Below the pieces are notes generated by a model. That model saw nothing but the letters and a program-made list of their open reading frames with translations. It was not told the DNA's origin and searched no databases. A stretch of DNA of 54,593 nt from an uncultured Clostridium sp. (lineage in GTDB: Bacteria; Bacillota; Clostridia; TANB77; CAG-508): the NCBI GenBank assembly GCA_947245515.1, contig CAMXQV010000006.1, positions 1 to 54,593 of the forward strand, read 5' to 3'. The translations under genes and the position numbers were made by a program. This document shows positions 10,801 to 22,237 of this stretch, one piece after another. Each line of letters begins with the position of its first letter. Position 1 is the stretch's first letter.

Positions 10801-12234
10801 ATGTTGAAAAAAAATTTTAGTATTTTAATTATGATTTTAGTAATAGTGGGATTAAGAGGAAATGTATTTGGAAAAGATACATATACTGCTACATCTACTA
10901 TAAATGGAATAAAAGTAAATTGGGAATATCAGTTAAATGAAAAAAATCAAATTGAAAATTTAAAGTGCATAAATCCAGTAGAATTAAGAGGAAATATTAC
11001 AATTCCATCAGCTCTTGATGGAAAAACAATTATTTCTTTAGGAAGTAGTTCATTTAGGAGTGCAACTAATTTAACTAGTTTGACAATACCTAGTTCAATT
11101 AAAAAAATAAATTATAGAGCCTTTGAAAAATGTGATAATTTAACTAGTGTGAATTTAGGACAAATAGAAGATATAAGTTTTGATGTATTTAAAGATTGTC
11201 CAAAATTAACAAAAATAGAATTACCAAAAACATTAAAATATGGAGCGGATAATGGAATATTTACAGGAACAACAAAATTAACATCTGTTACCTTTGAAGA
11301 AGGAACAACAGAGATAGTAAGAGGAATTTTAAAGAATTGTAAAAATATTACAAAGGTAACAATTCCAAATAGTGTAATAAAAATAGGAAGTGGAGCATTT
11401 TCAAATTCTGGATTAACAGAAATTAAGTTACCTAATTCAGTTAAAGAAATAGATTATTATGCCTTTGAAAAATGTGATAATTTAACTAGTGTGAATTTAG
11501 GACAAATAGAAGATATAAGTTTTGATGTATTTAAAGATTGTCCAAAATTAACAAAAATAGAATTACCAAAAACATTAAAATATGGAGCGGATAATGGAAT
11601 ATTTACAGGAACAACAAAATTAACATCTGTTACCTTTGAAGAAGGAACAACAGAGATAGTAAGAGGAATTTTAAAGAATTGTAAAAATATTACAAAGGTA
11701 ACAATTCCAAATAGTGTAATAAAAATAGGAAGTGGAGCATTTTCAAATTCTGGATTAACAGAAATTAAGTTACCTAATTCAGTTAAAGAAATAGATTATT
11801 ATGCCTTTGAAAATTGTAGTAATTTAACAAAAGTAACTATTTTAGATAATTGTACACAAATAGGATGGTTTAGCCTTTATCCAAACAAAGATACAGTTTT
11901 TAATAATCATAATGATAATTTAACAATTTATTGTTATAAAGATTCAAAGATATCAGACTATGCAAAAGCAAATAATATAAAATATGTTTATTTAACAAGA
12001 ACAACAACAGAGATTAATACAGAAAAACAAAAAGAGAAAGAGCAAAATAAAGAAACAAAACCTACAAACATAACAAATTCTAATCAGAAACCAAAAGTAG
12101 AAGATACAACAATAGCAAAAGGAATATTGCCAAAAACAGGTGTATATATGACAATAGTATATGTTATAATATCAATTTTTATAATTTCATTTGTATTATA
12201 TAAGAAATATAATAATTATAAAGACGTTAAATAA
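10801..12234 (+). CDS. BspA-type leucine-rich-repeat surface protein with LPKTG sortase signal
   Basis: Signal peptide; LRR_5-like repeats (KIGSGAFSNSGLTEIKLPNSVKEI); C-terminal ILPKTGVYMTIVYVIISIFIISFVLYKKY; RBS GGGGGAG before ATG 10801. Confidence 0.85.
   Translation: MLKKNFSILIMILVIVGLRGNVFGKDTYTATSTINGIKVNWEYQLNEKNQIENLKCINPVELRGNITIPSALDGKTIISLGSSSFRSATNLTSLTIPSSIKKINYRAFEKCDNLTSVNLGQIEDISFDVFKDCPKLTKIELPKTLKYGADNGIFTGTTKLTSVTFEEGTTEIVRGILKNCKNITKVTIPNSVIKIGSGAFSNSGLTEIKLPNSVKEIDYYAFEKCDNLTSVNLGQIEDISFDVFKDCPKLTKIELPKTLKYGADNGIFTGTTKLTSVTFEEGTTEIVRGILKNCKNITKVTIPNSVIKIGSGAFSNSGLTEIKLPNSVKEIDYYAFENCSNLTKVTILDNCTQIGWFSLYPNKDTVFNNHNDNLTIYCYKDSKISDYAKANNIKYVYLTRTTTEINTEKQKEKEQNKETKPTNITNSNQKPKVEDTTIAKGILPKTGVYMTIVYVIISIFIISFVLYKKYNNYKDVK
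11119..11802 (+). repeat. 342-bp (114-aa) tandem duplication inside the LRR gene
   Basis: GCCTTTGAAAAATGTGATAATTTAACTAGTGTGAATTTAGG... at 11119 repeats in phase from 11461. Confidence 0.93.
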
Positions 12235-12281
12235 AAAATATATTATAAAAAAATCATATTATTGTAAATTAAAAATAATAG

Positions 12282-12322
12282 GAATCCTTGAAATACATAT
12301 ATAAATTCAAGGATTTTTTATT
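12282..12322 (+). terminator. Terminator after LRR gene
   Basis: AATCCTTGAA...TTCAAGGATTTTTTA. Confidence 0.75.
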
Positions 12323-12327
12323 TTTTT

Positions 12328-12472
12328 ATATAATAGGAAAGTATTACTTTCCTATTATATAAAGGCTATAATCACTATCTCTTTGAGATTTTCTCCTTAT
12401 AGTCGAAAACTCAAATCGAGTAAGAATAAATTAAAGAAAAATCAAAGATTTTACTTATTTATTCTATTAATA
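12328..12472. repeat. Structured intergenic repeat, copy 1
   Basis: Three consecutive inverted repeats; homologous to 36458-36596 (shared CTTTGAGATTTTCTCCTTAYAGTCGAAAACTCAAATCG and AAATTAAAGAAAA(A)TCAAAGATTTT). Confidence 0.8.
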
Positions 12473-12566
12473 ATAAAAAAATATTGCCAAAATTCTCCGT
12501 CCCTAATGACAATTAAAAGAAAATAATATATAATAAAAGAGATAAATATAGAGAGGTATTTAACAA

Positions 12567-13931
12567 ATGGAAGAATCAAAAAAGAATAGCAAAGGTAAAT
12601 TTACAAAAATAATAGATATTATAATACTAATTATATTATTATTGGTATTATATTTTGCTTATAAATACTATCAAAAAAATAATTTTAATAATTATGTAAG
12701 AAGTGAATCTAATCCATATACATCAGAATTTATTAGAGATGACGAAGAGAAATATTCAGAAAGGGATAGTTACAAAATACAATCAGATAAATTTAATGAT
12801 GCAATGTTTTATAAAACTATTAAAGTAGAAAAGAATCAGCCATATAAAGTAACTTGTATGGTAAAAACAAAAGATGTAGAAGCAGAGGGAGAAAACTCAG
12901 GTATTGGAGCACAAATTTCGATTGAAGGTACTACAGAAAGGAGTATAGCAATTTCTGGTACAAAGGACTGGCAAAAGATAGAATTAATATTTAATTCTAA
13001 AAATAGAGATACCTTAAATTTAGGTTTTAGATTAGGTGGATATTTAGGCTCAGCAAAAGGAGAGGCATGGTTTTCAGATTTTACCTTTGAACAAGGAACT
13101 ACTAGTAAGGATAGTGAATGGAAATTTGCTTGTTTCATTTTTGAAACAACTGATGTAACAATAGGAGATAAAAAAATTAAACTAAACGTAACACGGAACA
13201 GATATAAGTGATATAACAGATACAATAAATAGATTTCAAAATTCATGTTATGAATTATCAGAAGGAAAAATGTCAGCAAAATGTAATATATATAAGTTAA
13301 ATAATCCTATTACAAAATTATCTTATGACCAAGAGTTTGGATATTATGTAGCACCAGAAGATGTAGAGGAACAAATTAAAGAAGTTGTTAAAGATAATGA
13401 TTTTGATCACATTTTTATAGTTTTAAAACTTCGGAGATGAACAACATGAAGATGACATACAGGTTAATGATTGGATAGGACTTCGGTTCAATGGATTATT
13501 ATGGAATTGGATTTTCTAATATTAGATTACCAAATAGTACTAAAAGTTATATTTATAAATATAACACAAAATCGAATACTTTCCCAGAAGAAGTATTATT
13601 ACATGAGTTTTTACATTCTTTAGAAAGAACAGCTGAAGAATATGGATTTGAAAGACCAGAATTGCATGATTATGAAAAATATGGTTATAAAAATGAAAAT
13701 TTAATAGGTCAAAAGAAATGGTATACAGATTATATGAACAAAAATATATCAACTAGTAATGGAAAAATAGGATTACCAAAGGAAATATTTATTTTGAAAC
13801 CAGCCAAAAACAGTAATTTTAAATATTCAAATACAATTAAGGAATTTAAACAACCAGAAAATATAATTGAAGAAATAAAAGAGCTATTTAATAACCTAAT
13901 AAATAGATTCACTATAAAACAAACAACATAA
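12567..13931 (+). CDS. Membrane-anchored putative zinc metallopeptidase (HEFLH) with N-terminal beta-sandwich-like region; needs three +1 shifts at CGG (13194, 13432, 13484); 453 aa after joining
   Basis: N-terminal TM helix; joined ...LKLGDEQHEDDIQVNDWIGLGSMDYYGIGFSNIRLP...EEVLLHEFLHSLERTAEEYG; length minus 3 nt is divisible by 3. Confidence 0.8.
13194..13197 (+). other. +1 frameshift site CGGA
   Basis: GTA ACA C GGA ACA GAT; 0-frame stops after 4 codons; +1 frame open to the next in-frame CGG. Confidence 0.9.
13432..13435 (+). other. +1 frameshift site CGGA
   Basis: AAA CTT C GGA GAT GAA; 0-frame CGG AGA TGA. Confidence 0.9.
13484..13487 (+). other. +1 frameshift site CGGT
   Basis: GGA CTT C GGT TCA ATG; joins DWIGL to GSMDYYGIGF. 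Confidence 0.88.
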
Positions 13932-13969
13932 TTAAAAGTAAAAAATTTAAAATAGGAGAAATAATATAA

Positions 13970-15020
13970 GTGAAAGTATCAGAATTTAATTATGAATTAC
14001 CAGAAGAATTAATAGCACAAACACCAATAAAACAAAGAGACGAATCAAGATTAATGATATTAAATAAAAAAGACCAAACAATAGAACACAAAATTTTTAA
14101 GGATATAATTAATTATTTAAAACCAGGAGATGTATTAGTAAGAAATAATACAAAAGTAATACCAGCAAGAATTTATGGAAAAAAAGACACAGGAGCTAAG
14201 GTAGAATTTTTATTATTAAATAATATAGAAGGAGACCTTTGGGAATCAATAGTAAGACCTGGAAATAAATTACATGTAGGAACAAAAGTAATATTTGGAG
14301 AAGGAAGCTTAGAAGCAGAAATATTAGAAATTTTACCAGGAGGAACAAGAAAAGTAAAATTTAGTTATGAAGGAATCTTTAATGAAATCTTAGATAAAAT
14401 TGGATTAATGCCCTTACCACCATATATACATGAAGAACTAAAAGAAAAAGATAGATATCAAACAGTATATGCAAAATACAAAGGTTCAGCAGCAGCACCA
14501 ACTGCAGGATTACATTTTACACCAGAACTATTTAAAAAATTGCAAGAAAAAGGAATAGAAATAGCAAATGTAACACTTCATGTAGGAATTGGAACCTTTA
14601 GACCAGTAAAAGAAGATACAGTAGAGGCACATGAAATGCATTCAGAACACTTTTATATAAAACCAGAAGACTGTGAAATAATAAATAAGGCAAAACAAGA
14701 AGGAAGAAGAGTAATAGCAATTCGGAACAACCTCATGTAGAGTATTAGAAACAATTGCAGACAAAGAAACAGGACAAGTACAACCACAAGAAACAGACAC
14801 AAAAATATTTATATATCCAGGTTATAAATTCAAATGCATAGATGGACTAATAACGAACTTTCACTTGCCACAATCAACCTTATTAATGCTTGTATCAGCC
14901 TTAGCTGGAAAAGAATATATAATGAAAGCCTATAAAGAGGCAGTAGAAGAAAAATACAGATTTTTTAGCTTTGGTGATGCAATGATGATTTTAGGGACGG
15001 AGGAAAAAATCATGGACTAA
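13970..15020 (+). CDS. queA: S-adenosylmethionine:tRNA ribosyltransferase-isomerase; needs one +1 shift at CGG 14723; 349 aa after joining
   Basis: [35 protein letters not shown], then +1 gives [15 protein letters not shown]...[20 protein letters not shown]...[16 protein letters not shown] start. Confidence 0.95.
14723..14726 (+). other. +1 frameshift site CGGA (queA)
   Basis: GCA ATT C GGA ACA ACC TCA; restores the highly conserved GTT(S/T) motif. Confidence 0.96.
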
Positions 15021-15136
15021 TTTTAGATTTTTTATATAATTAGAAAGTCATGTTAACTTTCCATTATATAAAATAGTATAATTAATATGTAAAGTTAATT
15101 TATAGTATTTAAATAAAAATAAATAGGGGAAATAAA

Positions 15137-15725
15137 ATGAAGAATAAAATAATTTTAGCATCTAATAATAAAAATAAAATAATAGAATATGCAGAAATAT
15201 TAAAAGCTTTTGGAATTGAAGTAATTTCTCAAAAAGAAGCAGGTTTTGATATAGAAGTTGAAGAAACAGGTAAAACCTTTGCAGAAAATGCTATAATAAA
15301 AGCAGAAGCAATATATAAACAAAGTGGACAAACAGTTATATCAGAAGATAGTGGAATTATAATAGATTATCTAAATGGGATGCCAGGAGTATATTCACAT
15401 AGATTTTTACGGAGAAAATCTACCAGCTAGGGAAAAGTGTGAAAAAGTTTTAGAACTTATGAAAGATGCAAAGGATAATGAAAGAACTGCGAGATTTATT
15501 TGTGCAATATGTTTTATTGACGAAAATGGCAAAAAGCATATTTTTGAAGGAATTTGTGAAGGGAAAATTAGTACAGAAGTTAGAGGAAACACTGACTTTT
15601 GTTATGATTATATATTTTTATACAAAGATAAAACCTTTGCAGAAATTAGTATAGAAGAAAAAAACAAAGTAAGTCATAGAAAAGAAGCTTTAAATAAATT
15701 TATTAAATATTTAAAAGAAGGCTAA
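15137..15725 (+). CDS. rdgB: XTP/dITP pyrophosphatase; needs one +1 shift at CGG 15410; 195 aa after joining
   Basis: ILASNNKNKIIEYAEIL, SEDSGIIIDYLNGMPGVYSHRF[L]GENLPAREKCEKVLELM, AEISIEEKNKVSHRKEAL. Confidence 0.93.
15410..15413 (+). other. +1 frameshift site CGGA (rdgB)
   Basis: TTT TTA C GGA GAA AAT; restores RF-x-GE. Confidence 0.94.
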
Positions 15726-15770
15726 AAAGTTATCAAATATTGTTAGTTTAGAAAGAAAGGTTTATAAAAT

Positions 15771-16517
15771 ATGATAATAGAAATAACAAAGCCACTAGAG
15801 ATAAAATTAGAAAAAGAAAAAGTACAATTACCAACAGAACTAAAAGAAAAAATAGAAAGATTTTGGAAAGACCTAATAAAAGAACATCCTAATTTTTGGG
15901 ATGGAGAAAATATATGTGTTAACAAATTTGAAAAATTAGAGGATAAGCAAGTACTTTTTTGTAAAAAAACAAAGTACTCACATTATTTATATGATGAAAG
16001 AATTGGTATTAAGGATAAAAAATATTGTGGGGTTTGCTTATGGGGAGGAATTTTGTTAAAAACAAAGGATAATTATTTTCTATTAGGAGAAATGGCAGAA
16101 ACAACATCTACTCCTCTATGTATAGAAACTTGTGGTGGAGGAGCAGATGAGCAAGATATAGATGGAGATAATATTAATATTATAAAAACGATTGAAAGAG
16201 AATTAAAAGAAGAGTTAAATTTACAATTAAATAATTCAAGTCAAATAACAAAATATGAAATAAAATATTTAGAAATACCAGAAGGAAAGAGACATGCATA
16301 TGGTGTATTAGCAGTTGGAAACTTAAATATGACAAAAGAACAAATGGAAGAACATTATAAAAAATATTTGAAGTATCTAAAAGAAAATCAATTAGAAATA
16401 GAGTTTAAAAGTATGAAATTTTTACCAATCACAAATGCAAAAGAAATTCTAGAAAATATGCAAAATCCTAAAAGAGATTATCTATTTGAATTATTAGAAA
16501 AAGAAGAAAAGAGTTAA
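15771..16517 (+). CDS. Nudix-hydrolase-like protein
   Basis: GGGADEQD...IIKTIERELKEELNL resembles a degenerate Nudix box. Confidence 0.55.
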   Translation: MIIEITKPLEIKLEKEKVQLPTELKEKIERFWKDLIKEHPNFWDGENICVNKFEKLEDKQVLFCKKTKYSHYLYDERIGIKDKKYCGVCLWGGILLKTKDNYFLLGEMAETTSTPLCIETCGGGADEQDIDGDNINIIKTIERELKEELNLQLNNSSQITKYEIKYLEIPEGKRHAYGVLAVGNLNMTKEQMEEHYKKYLKYLKENQLEIEFKSMKFLPITNAKEILENMQNPKRDYLFELLEKEEKS

Positions 16518-16594
16518 TAAAAAGCCAGAATTAAGATTTACTAACGCATAACGTATCTGTGTGAATTAAAAAGGTTATAGCAATCAAATATTAA

Positions 16595-17761
<1,167 letters not shown>

Positions 17762-17774
17762 GGAGGTACAAACG

Positions 17775-19388
17775 ATGAATCTAATAGAAGATAGTTTTCA
17801 AACTAAGAAAGAAGAAAAAAATAGAAAAGTTTTAAAAATAGTTATTTTAGTTAGTATTGTATTAGTAGTATTTATTATTATAGGTATATTAGGTTATTTA
17901 TCGTACTTAAAAAACAGTGAATTAAAAGTATATTTAGATGAACAATTAAATCCAAAATTAAAAGAATTATTAGTTATAGAAGAAGATGGCACAGTGTCTT
18001 TTCCAGTAAAAGAAGTTGCACCCTTCTTTGGATATGATAGTTATAATGGAGAATATACAAATAAATCTGAAAATAAAAGTAAATGTTATGTTCAATCTAA
18101 GACAGAAGTTGTAAATGTTTCTTTAGGTTCAAATAAAATATATAAATTAGAATTAACACAAAATTCATCAAATTACAAATATATATATTTAAAAGAAGCA
18201 ATAAAATCTAATCAAGGAACTTTATATGCAAAAGAAGAAGCAGCAAGTAAAATATTTAACCTTAGTTTTGAATATAATAAAGAGAAAAATATAATAGAAA
18301 TTTATACAACACCATATTTGGTGACTGCTTATAACAGTGTTGTTCTTGACTATGGATATTCTAAAATAAGTCAAAACTATAATAATCAAAAAGCAATATT
18401 AAATGGAATTTTAGTTGTTGAAAGTTCAAATTCAAAAGTTGGAGTAATAGATATTGAAGGAAATATTATCTTAGAAGCTAAATATGATGATATTACCTAT
18501 CTTCCAGATACAGGAGACTTTTTAGTAAAATCAAACAATAAATATGGAATTATGTCTAAATCAAGAGAGATGAAAGTACAAATAATGTATGATAGTATTG
18601 AACTTATGGATAGTGATGCAAATTTATATCTAGTAAAAAAAGATAATAAATATGGAATAATTGATTTCCAGGGAAATATTAAAGTTTACACTGAATATGA
18701 TGAAATAGGAATTGATATTTCCAAATTCCAAGAAAATAATATAAAAAATAATTATTTGTTAGTAAATAATTTAATACCAATTAAAAAAGATGGATTATGG
18801 GGATTATTTAACAAAAATGGAAAACAATTAGTTGAATTTAAATATGATAGCTTTGGATATATTGCATCAAGTAATAAAAATGCTATAAATTTACTTGTTA
18901 TTCCAGATTATGATGTCTTAGTTGCAAGTATAGATAATAAATATACTTTAATAAATTCTTCAGGACAAGAATTATTTCCAACAGTTGCTGATGATATCTA
19001 TATGACTGTAGAAGCAGGTGAAACTCATTACTATATTGCAGTAAATAATGGACAAATGGATGCTATTGAATATCTAGAAAGAAGAGGTATAAAAACAACA
19101 AATAATAATGAACAAGACACAACAAATTCTGATAATTCTAAGGAATTATTAAAGGGGACAGATAATGAGCAAAATAATGAAAGTGAAGAAGCTTTAAATA
19201 AAGATAGAAATAGTGAAGAGCAACAAAATAATAATGAAACAAATAATGAAGATCAAAATAATGAAAATCAAGAAAAAGATAGTGAAACTGATAATTCAAG
19301 ACAAAACCTAGATGAACAACAAGATAATAGTGATAACGAACAAAATGACAATACAGAAGAACAAACTTCAGAAGAAGAGCAAGAATAA
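17775..19388 (+). CDS. WG-repeat protein with N-terminal TM and Asn/Gln/Glu-rich tail
   Basis: Repeats SNNKYGIMSK, DNKYGIIDFQGNI, DGLWGLFNKNGKQ; RBS AAGGAGG before ATG 17775. Confidence 0.75.
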   Translation: MNLIEDSFQTKKEEKNRKVLKIVILVSIVLVVFIIIGILGYLSYLKNSELKVYLDEQLNPKLKELLVIEEDGTVSFPVKEVAPFFGYDSYNGEYTNKSENKSKCYVQSKTEVVNVSLGSNKIYKLELTQNSSNYKYIYLKEAIKSNQGTLYAKEEAASKIFNLSFEYNKEKNIIEIYTTPYLVTAYNSVVLDYGYSKISQNYNNQKAILNGILVVESSNSKVGVIDIEGNIILEAKYDDITYLPDTGDFLVKSNNKYGIMSKSREMKVQIMYDSIELMDSDANLYLVKKDNKYGIIDFQGNIKVYTEYDEIGIDISKFQENNIKNNYLLVNNLIPIKKDGLWGLFNKNGKQLVEFKYDSFGYIASSNKNAINLLVIPDYDVLVASIDNKYTLINSSGQELFPTVADDIYMTVEAGETHYYIAVNNGQMDAIEYLERRGIKTTNNNEQDTTNSDNSKELLKGTDNEQNNESEEALNKDRNSEEQQNNNETNNEDQNNENQEKDSETDNSRQNLDEQQDNSDNEQNDNTEEQTSEEEQE

Positions 19389-19395
19389 AGAAAAA

Positions 19396-19434
19396 TAAGG
19401 TACAGGTTAAAAAATATAATCTGTACCTTAAAAG
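19396..19434 (+). terminator. Terminator-like hairpin
   Basis: AAGGTACAG(G)...(T)CTGTACCTT. Confidence 0.6.
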
Positions 19435-19569
19435 CTTTAAAGATGTAAGAAAAATATTTGTAAAAAATAGCAAAAACATATTTACATTTAAAAAGAAAAT
19501 GTATAAAATAAAATACAAGAAAAAAGTCGAAAAAACAAAAGAAGGTATAAAGAGAAAGGGTGTGTGTTG

Positions 19570-20862
19570 ATGAAAATATTAATGTTAACATGGGAATATC
19601 CGCCAAGAGTAGTAGGTGGAATAGCAAGAGTAGTAGCAGACTTATCAAGAACCTTATTAAAAGATGGTCATGATGTAACAGTAGTAACCTATAGAGAAGG
19701 AGATGCACCATATTTTGAAGATGATAAAGGAATAAAAGTCTATAGAGTAGATAATTACATGATAAATCCAAACAACTTTATTGATTGGGTTATGCAATTA
19801 AACTTTAATATGGTAGCAAAAGCAAACGAAATTATGTTAAAAGAAGGAAATTTTGATGTAATACATGCACATGATTGGTTAGTTGCATATGCTGCGAAAA
19901 CAATAAAAAATTCCTATAACATACCAATAGTTTCAACGATACATGCAACAGAAGCGGGAAGAAATAGTGGAATACATGATGAAACACAAAGATATATAAA
20001 TGATACAGAATGGATGTTAACCTATGAAGCATCAGAAGTAATAGTAAATAGTAATTATATGAAAAATGAATTACAAAGACTATTTGGTTTACCATATGAA
20101 AAAATAAATGTAATACCAAATGGAGTCAATCTAAACTTGTTTAATGGTGTAGAAAGAGATTATAACTTTAGAAGAAGATATGCAATGGACAACGAAAAAA
20201 TAATATTATTTATGGGTCGATTAGTATATGAAAAAGGAATACAACATTTAATATCAGCAATGCCAAAAATCCTACAAGGATATAGAGATAGCAAACTTAT
20301 AATATGTGGAAAAGGTGGAATGTTAGAGGAACTAAGGCAACAAGTAAGAGCTTTAGGAATAGAAAATAAAGTTTATTTTGCAGGATATATGAATGGAAAA
20401 GATGTACAGAAAATGTATAAATCAGCTGATATAGCTGTATTTCCTAGCACCTATGAACCCTTTGGAATAGTAGCCTTAGAGGCAATGCTGTCAGAAAATC
20501 CAATAGTAGTTTCAGATATTGGGGGCTTAAATGAAATTGTAGAACATAAAGTAAATGGAATGAAATCTTATTGTGGAAATCCTAATTCTATTGCAGATTC
20601 TATACTACAGTTATTATATGATCATAAATTATGTGCAGATATTACTAAAAAAGCTAAAAATACAGTTAGAAATGAATATAATTGGAGTAAAATAGCACAA
20701 GATACACATTTTACCTATCAAAAGGCAATATGTCAATCAGTTGCGGAAAAACAAAAAAGAGAAATTGAACAAGAAAGAGCAAGAAAAACTAAAAAAGCTA
20801 AAAATACAGAAAATGAAATTACCAATTTACTTAGCTTTAAAAAACGTCATGCATATGCATAA
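19570..20862 (+). CDS. Glycosyltransferase family 4 / glycogen synthase-like
   Basis: MLTWEYPPRVVGGIARVVADLSRTL...DVIHAHDWLVAY...FPSTYEPFGIVALEAMLSENPIVVSDIGGLNEIV. Confidence 0.88.
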   Translation: MKILMLTWEYPPRVVGGIARVVADLSRTLLKDGHDVTVVTYREGDAPYFEDDKGIKVYRVDNYMINPNNFIDWVMQLNFNMVAKANEIMLKEGNFDVIHAHDWLVAYAAKTIKNSYNIPIVSTIHATEAGRNSGIHDETQRYINDTEWMLTYEASEVIVNSNYMKNELQRLFGLPYEKINVIPNGVNLNLFNGVERDYNFRRRYAMDNEKIILFMGRLVYEKGIQHLISAMPKILQGYRDSKLIICGKGGMLEELRQQVRALGIENKVYFAGYMNGKDVQKMYKSADIAVFPSTYEPFGIVALEAMLSENPIVVSDIGGLNEIVEHKVNGMKSYCGNPNSIADSILQLLYDHKLCADITKKAKNTVRNEYNWSKIAQDTHFTYQKAICQSVAEKQKREIEQERARKTKKAKNTENEITNLLSFKKRHAYA

Positions 20863-21077
20863 AACAACTCAAAACGAACAAGATAGAAATAAAGATTAAA
20901 AAAATTATATTATTTTAAATTATAGCAATAAAAATTTTTGAATTTACATAGGTATTTTCAAAGATTTTTTACTTTTTACAACCCTTTTTAAAAATTTATA
21001 AAAAAAATTTTAAATTCTACAAATTTAGCAAAAAAATAGTGTATAATAGAAAAAGAAAAAATAAGAGAGGTACAGAA

Positions 21078-21980
21078 ATGTCAGAATTCAAATCAGGATT
21101 TGTAGCTTTAATTGGAAGAACAAATGTAGGAAAATCAACCTTACTAAATTTGTTAGTAGGAGAAAAAGTAGCAGCAATTGCAAACAAAGTACAAACAACA
21201 AGAACAGCCATAAAAGGAATAGTAAATAGAGAAAAATCACAAATAATATTTATAGACACACCAGGAATTCATAAACCAAAAACGAAACTAAATGAAACAA
21301 TGATAGAAACCGCCTTTACTAGTATTGCAGATGCAGATATAGTAGTATTTTTAATAGAAGCCACAAGTGAAGAAATAGGAAAAGGAGATAGAATAATACT
21401 AGACAAAATAAAAGAAGCAAAAAGAAAAACAATACTTCTTATAAACAAAATTGATTTAATAAAAAGAGAAAAACTACTAAAGCTAATAGAAATATATAAC
21501 AAAGAATATAATTTTGAAGCAATAATTCCAATTTCAGCTACAAACGCAAAATATAAAAATATAATTTTAGATGAAATAGAAAAGAACCTAAAAAATGGGC
21601 CAGCATATTATGATATAGAAGAATATACTGATCAAACCATAAGACAATTAGCAGAAGAGACCATTAGAGAAAAAGCTTTAAAACTATTACAAGATGAAGT
21701 ACCACATGGAATTTATATAGAAGTAGAAAAAATGCAACAAAGAAAAAATAAAGATAAAGAAGATATTTATGATATAGAAGCAACAATATATTGCTTAAGA
21801 AATTCGCATAAAGGAATAATTATAGGAAAAAATGGAGAAATGCTAAAAAGAATTGGAAAATCAGCTAGAATTGACATGGAAAAAAATTTCGGTGTTAAAA
21901 TTAATCTAAAAACTTGGGTAAAAGTCAAAGAAGCTTGGCAAGAAAAGGATACGATAGTAAAAAAATTTAAATTACAATAA
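21078..21980 (+). CDS. era: GTPase Era
   Basis: GRTNVGKSTLLN, FIDTPGIHKPK, NKID, KH domain GIIIGKNGEMLKRIG. Confidence 0.97.
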   Translation: MSEFKSGFVALIGRTNVGKSTLLNLLVGEKVAAIANKVQTTRTAIKGIVNREKSQIIFIDTPGIHKPKTKLNETMIETAFTSIADADIVVFLIEATSEEIGKGDRIILDKIKEAKRKTILLINKIDLIKREKLLKLIEIYNKEYNFEAIIPISATNAKYKNIILDEIEKNLKNGPAYYDIEEYTDQTIRQLAEETIREKALKLLQDEVPHGIYIEVEKMQQRKNKDKEDIYDIEATIYCLRNSHKGIIIGKNGEMLKRIGKSARIDMEKNFGVKINLKTWVKVKEAWQEKDTIVKKFKLQ

Positions 21981-22059
21981 ATTTTAGTAAAACTGTATAA
22001 ATTATTATAATTTGCAAAAGATAATTTAAAGGTAAAACTTTAAAAAAGGAAGTGAGCAT

Positions 22060-22233
22060 ATGATAAAAAAAATAGCATGGGATGCCTTTAAAAATACAGG
22101 CGATATTAATGCATTTTTAGAATTAAAACAAATAGAAAGCCTTGAAAATAATATAAAAGATATACAACAAATTACAAATTTGAATTTAAAGGATAATAAA
22201 GTAATAGATAATACTAACCAAAAGGTGGATTAA
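22060..22233 (+). CDS. yqzL: YqzL-like small protein
   Basis: MIKKIAWDAFKNTGDINAFLELKQIES; located between era and recO as in other Firmicutes. Confidence 0.65.
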   Translation: MIKKIAWDAFKNTGDINAFLELKQIESLENNIKDIQQITNLNLKDNKVIDNTNQKVD

Positions 22234-22237
22234 GAAA

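Noticed and set aside
14998-15000. CGG near the queA 3' end
   Set aside because: Read as ACG GAG in the restored frame, so it is not in frame and not a 14th site.
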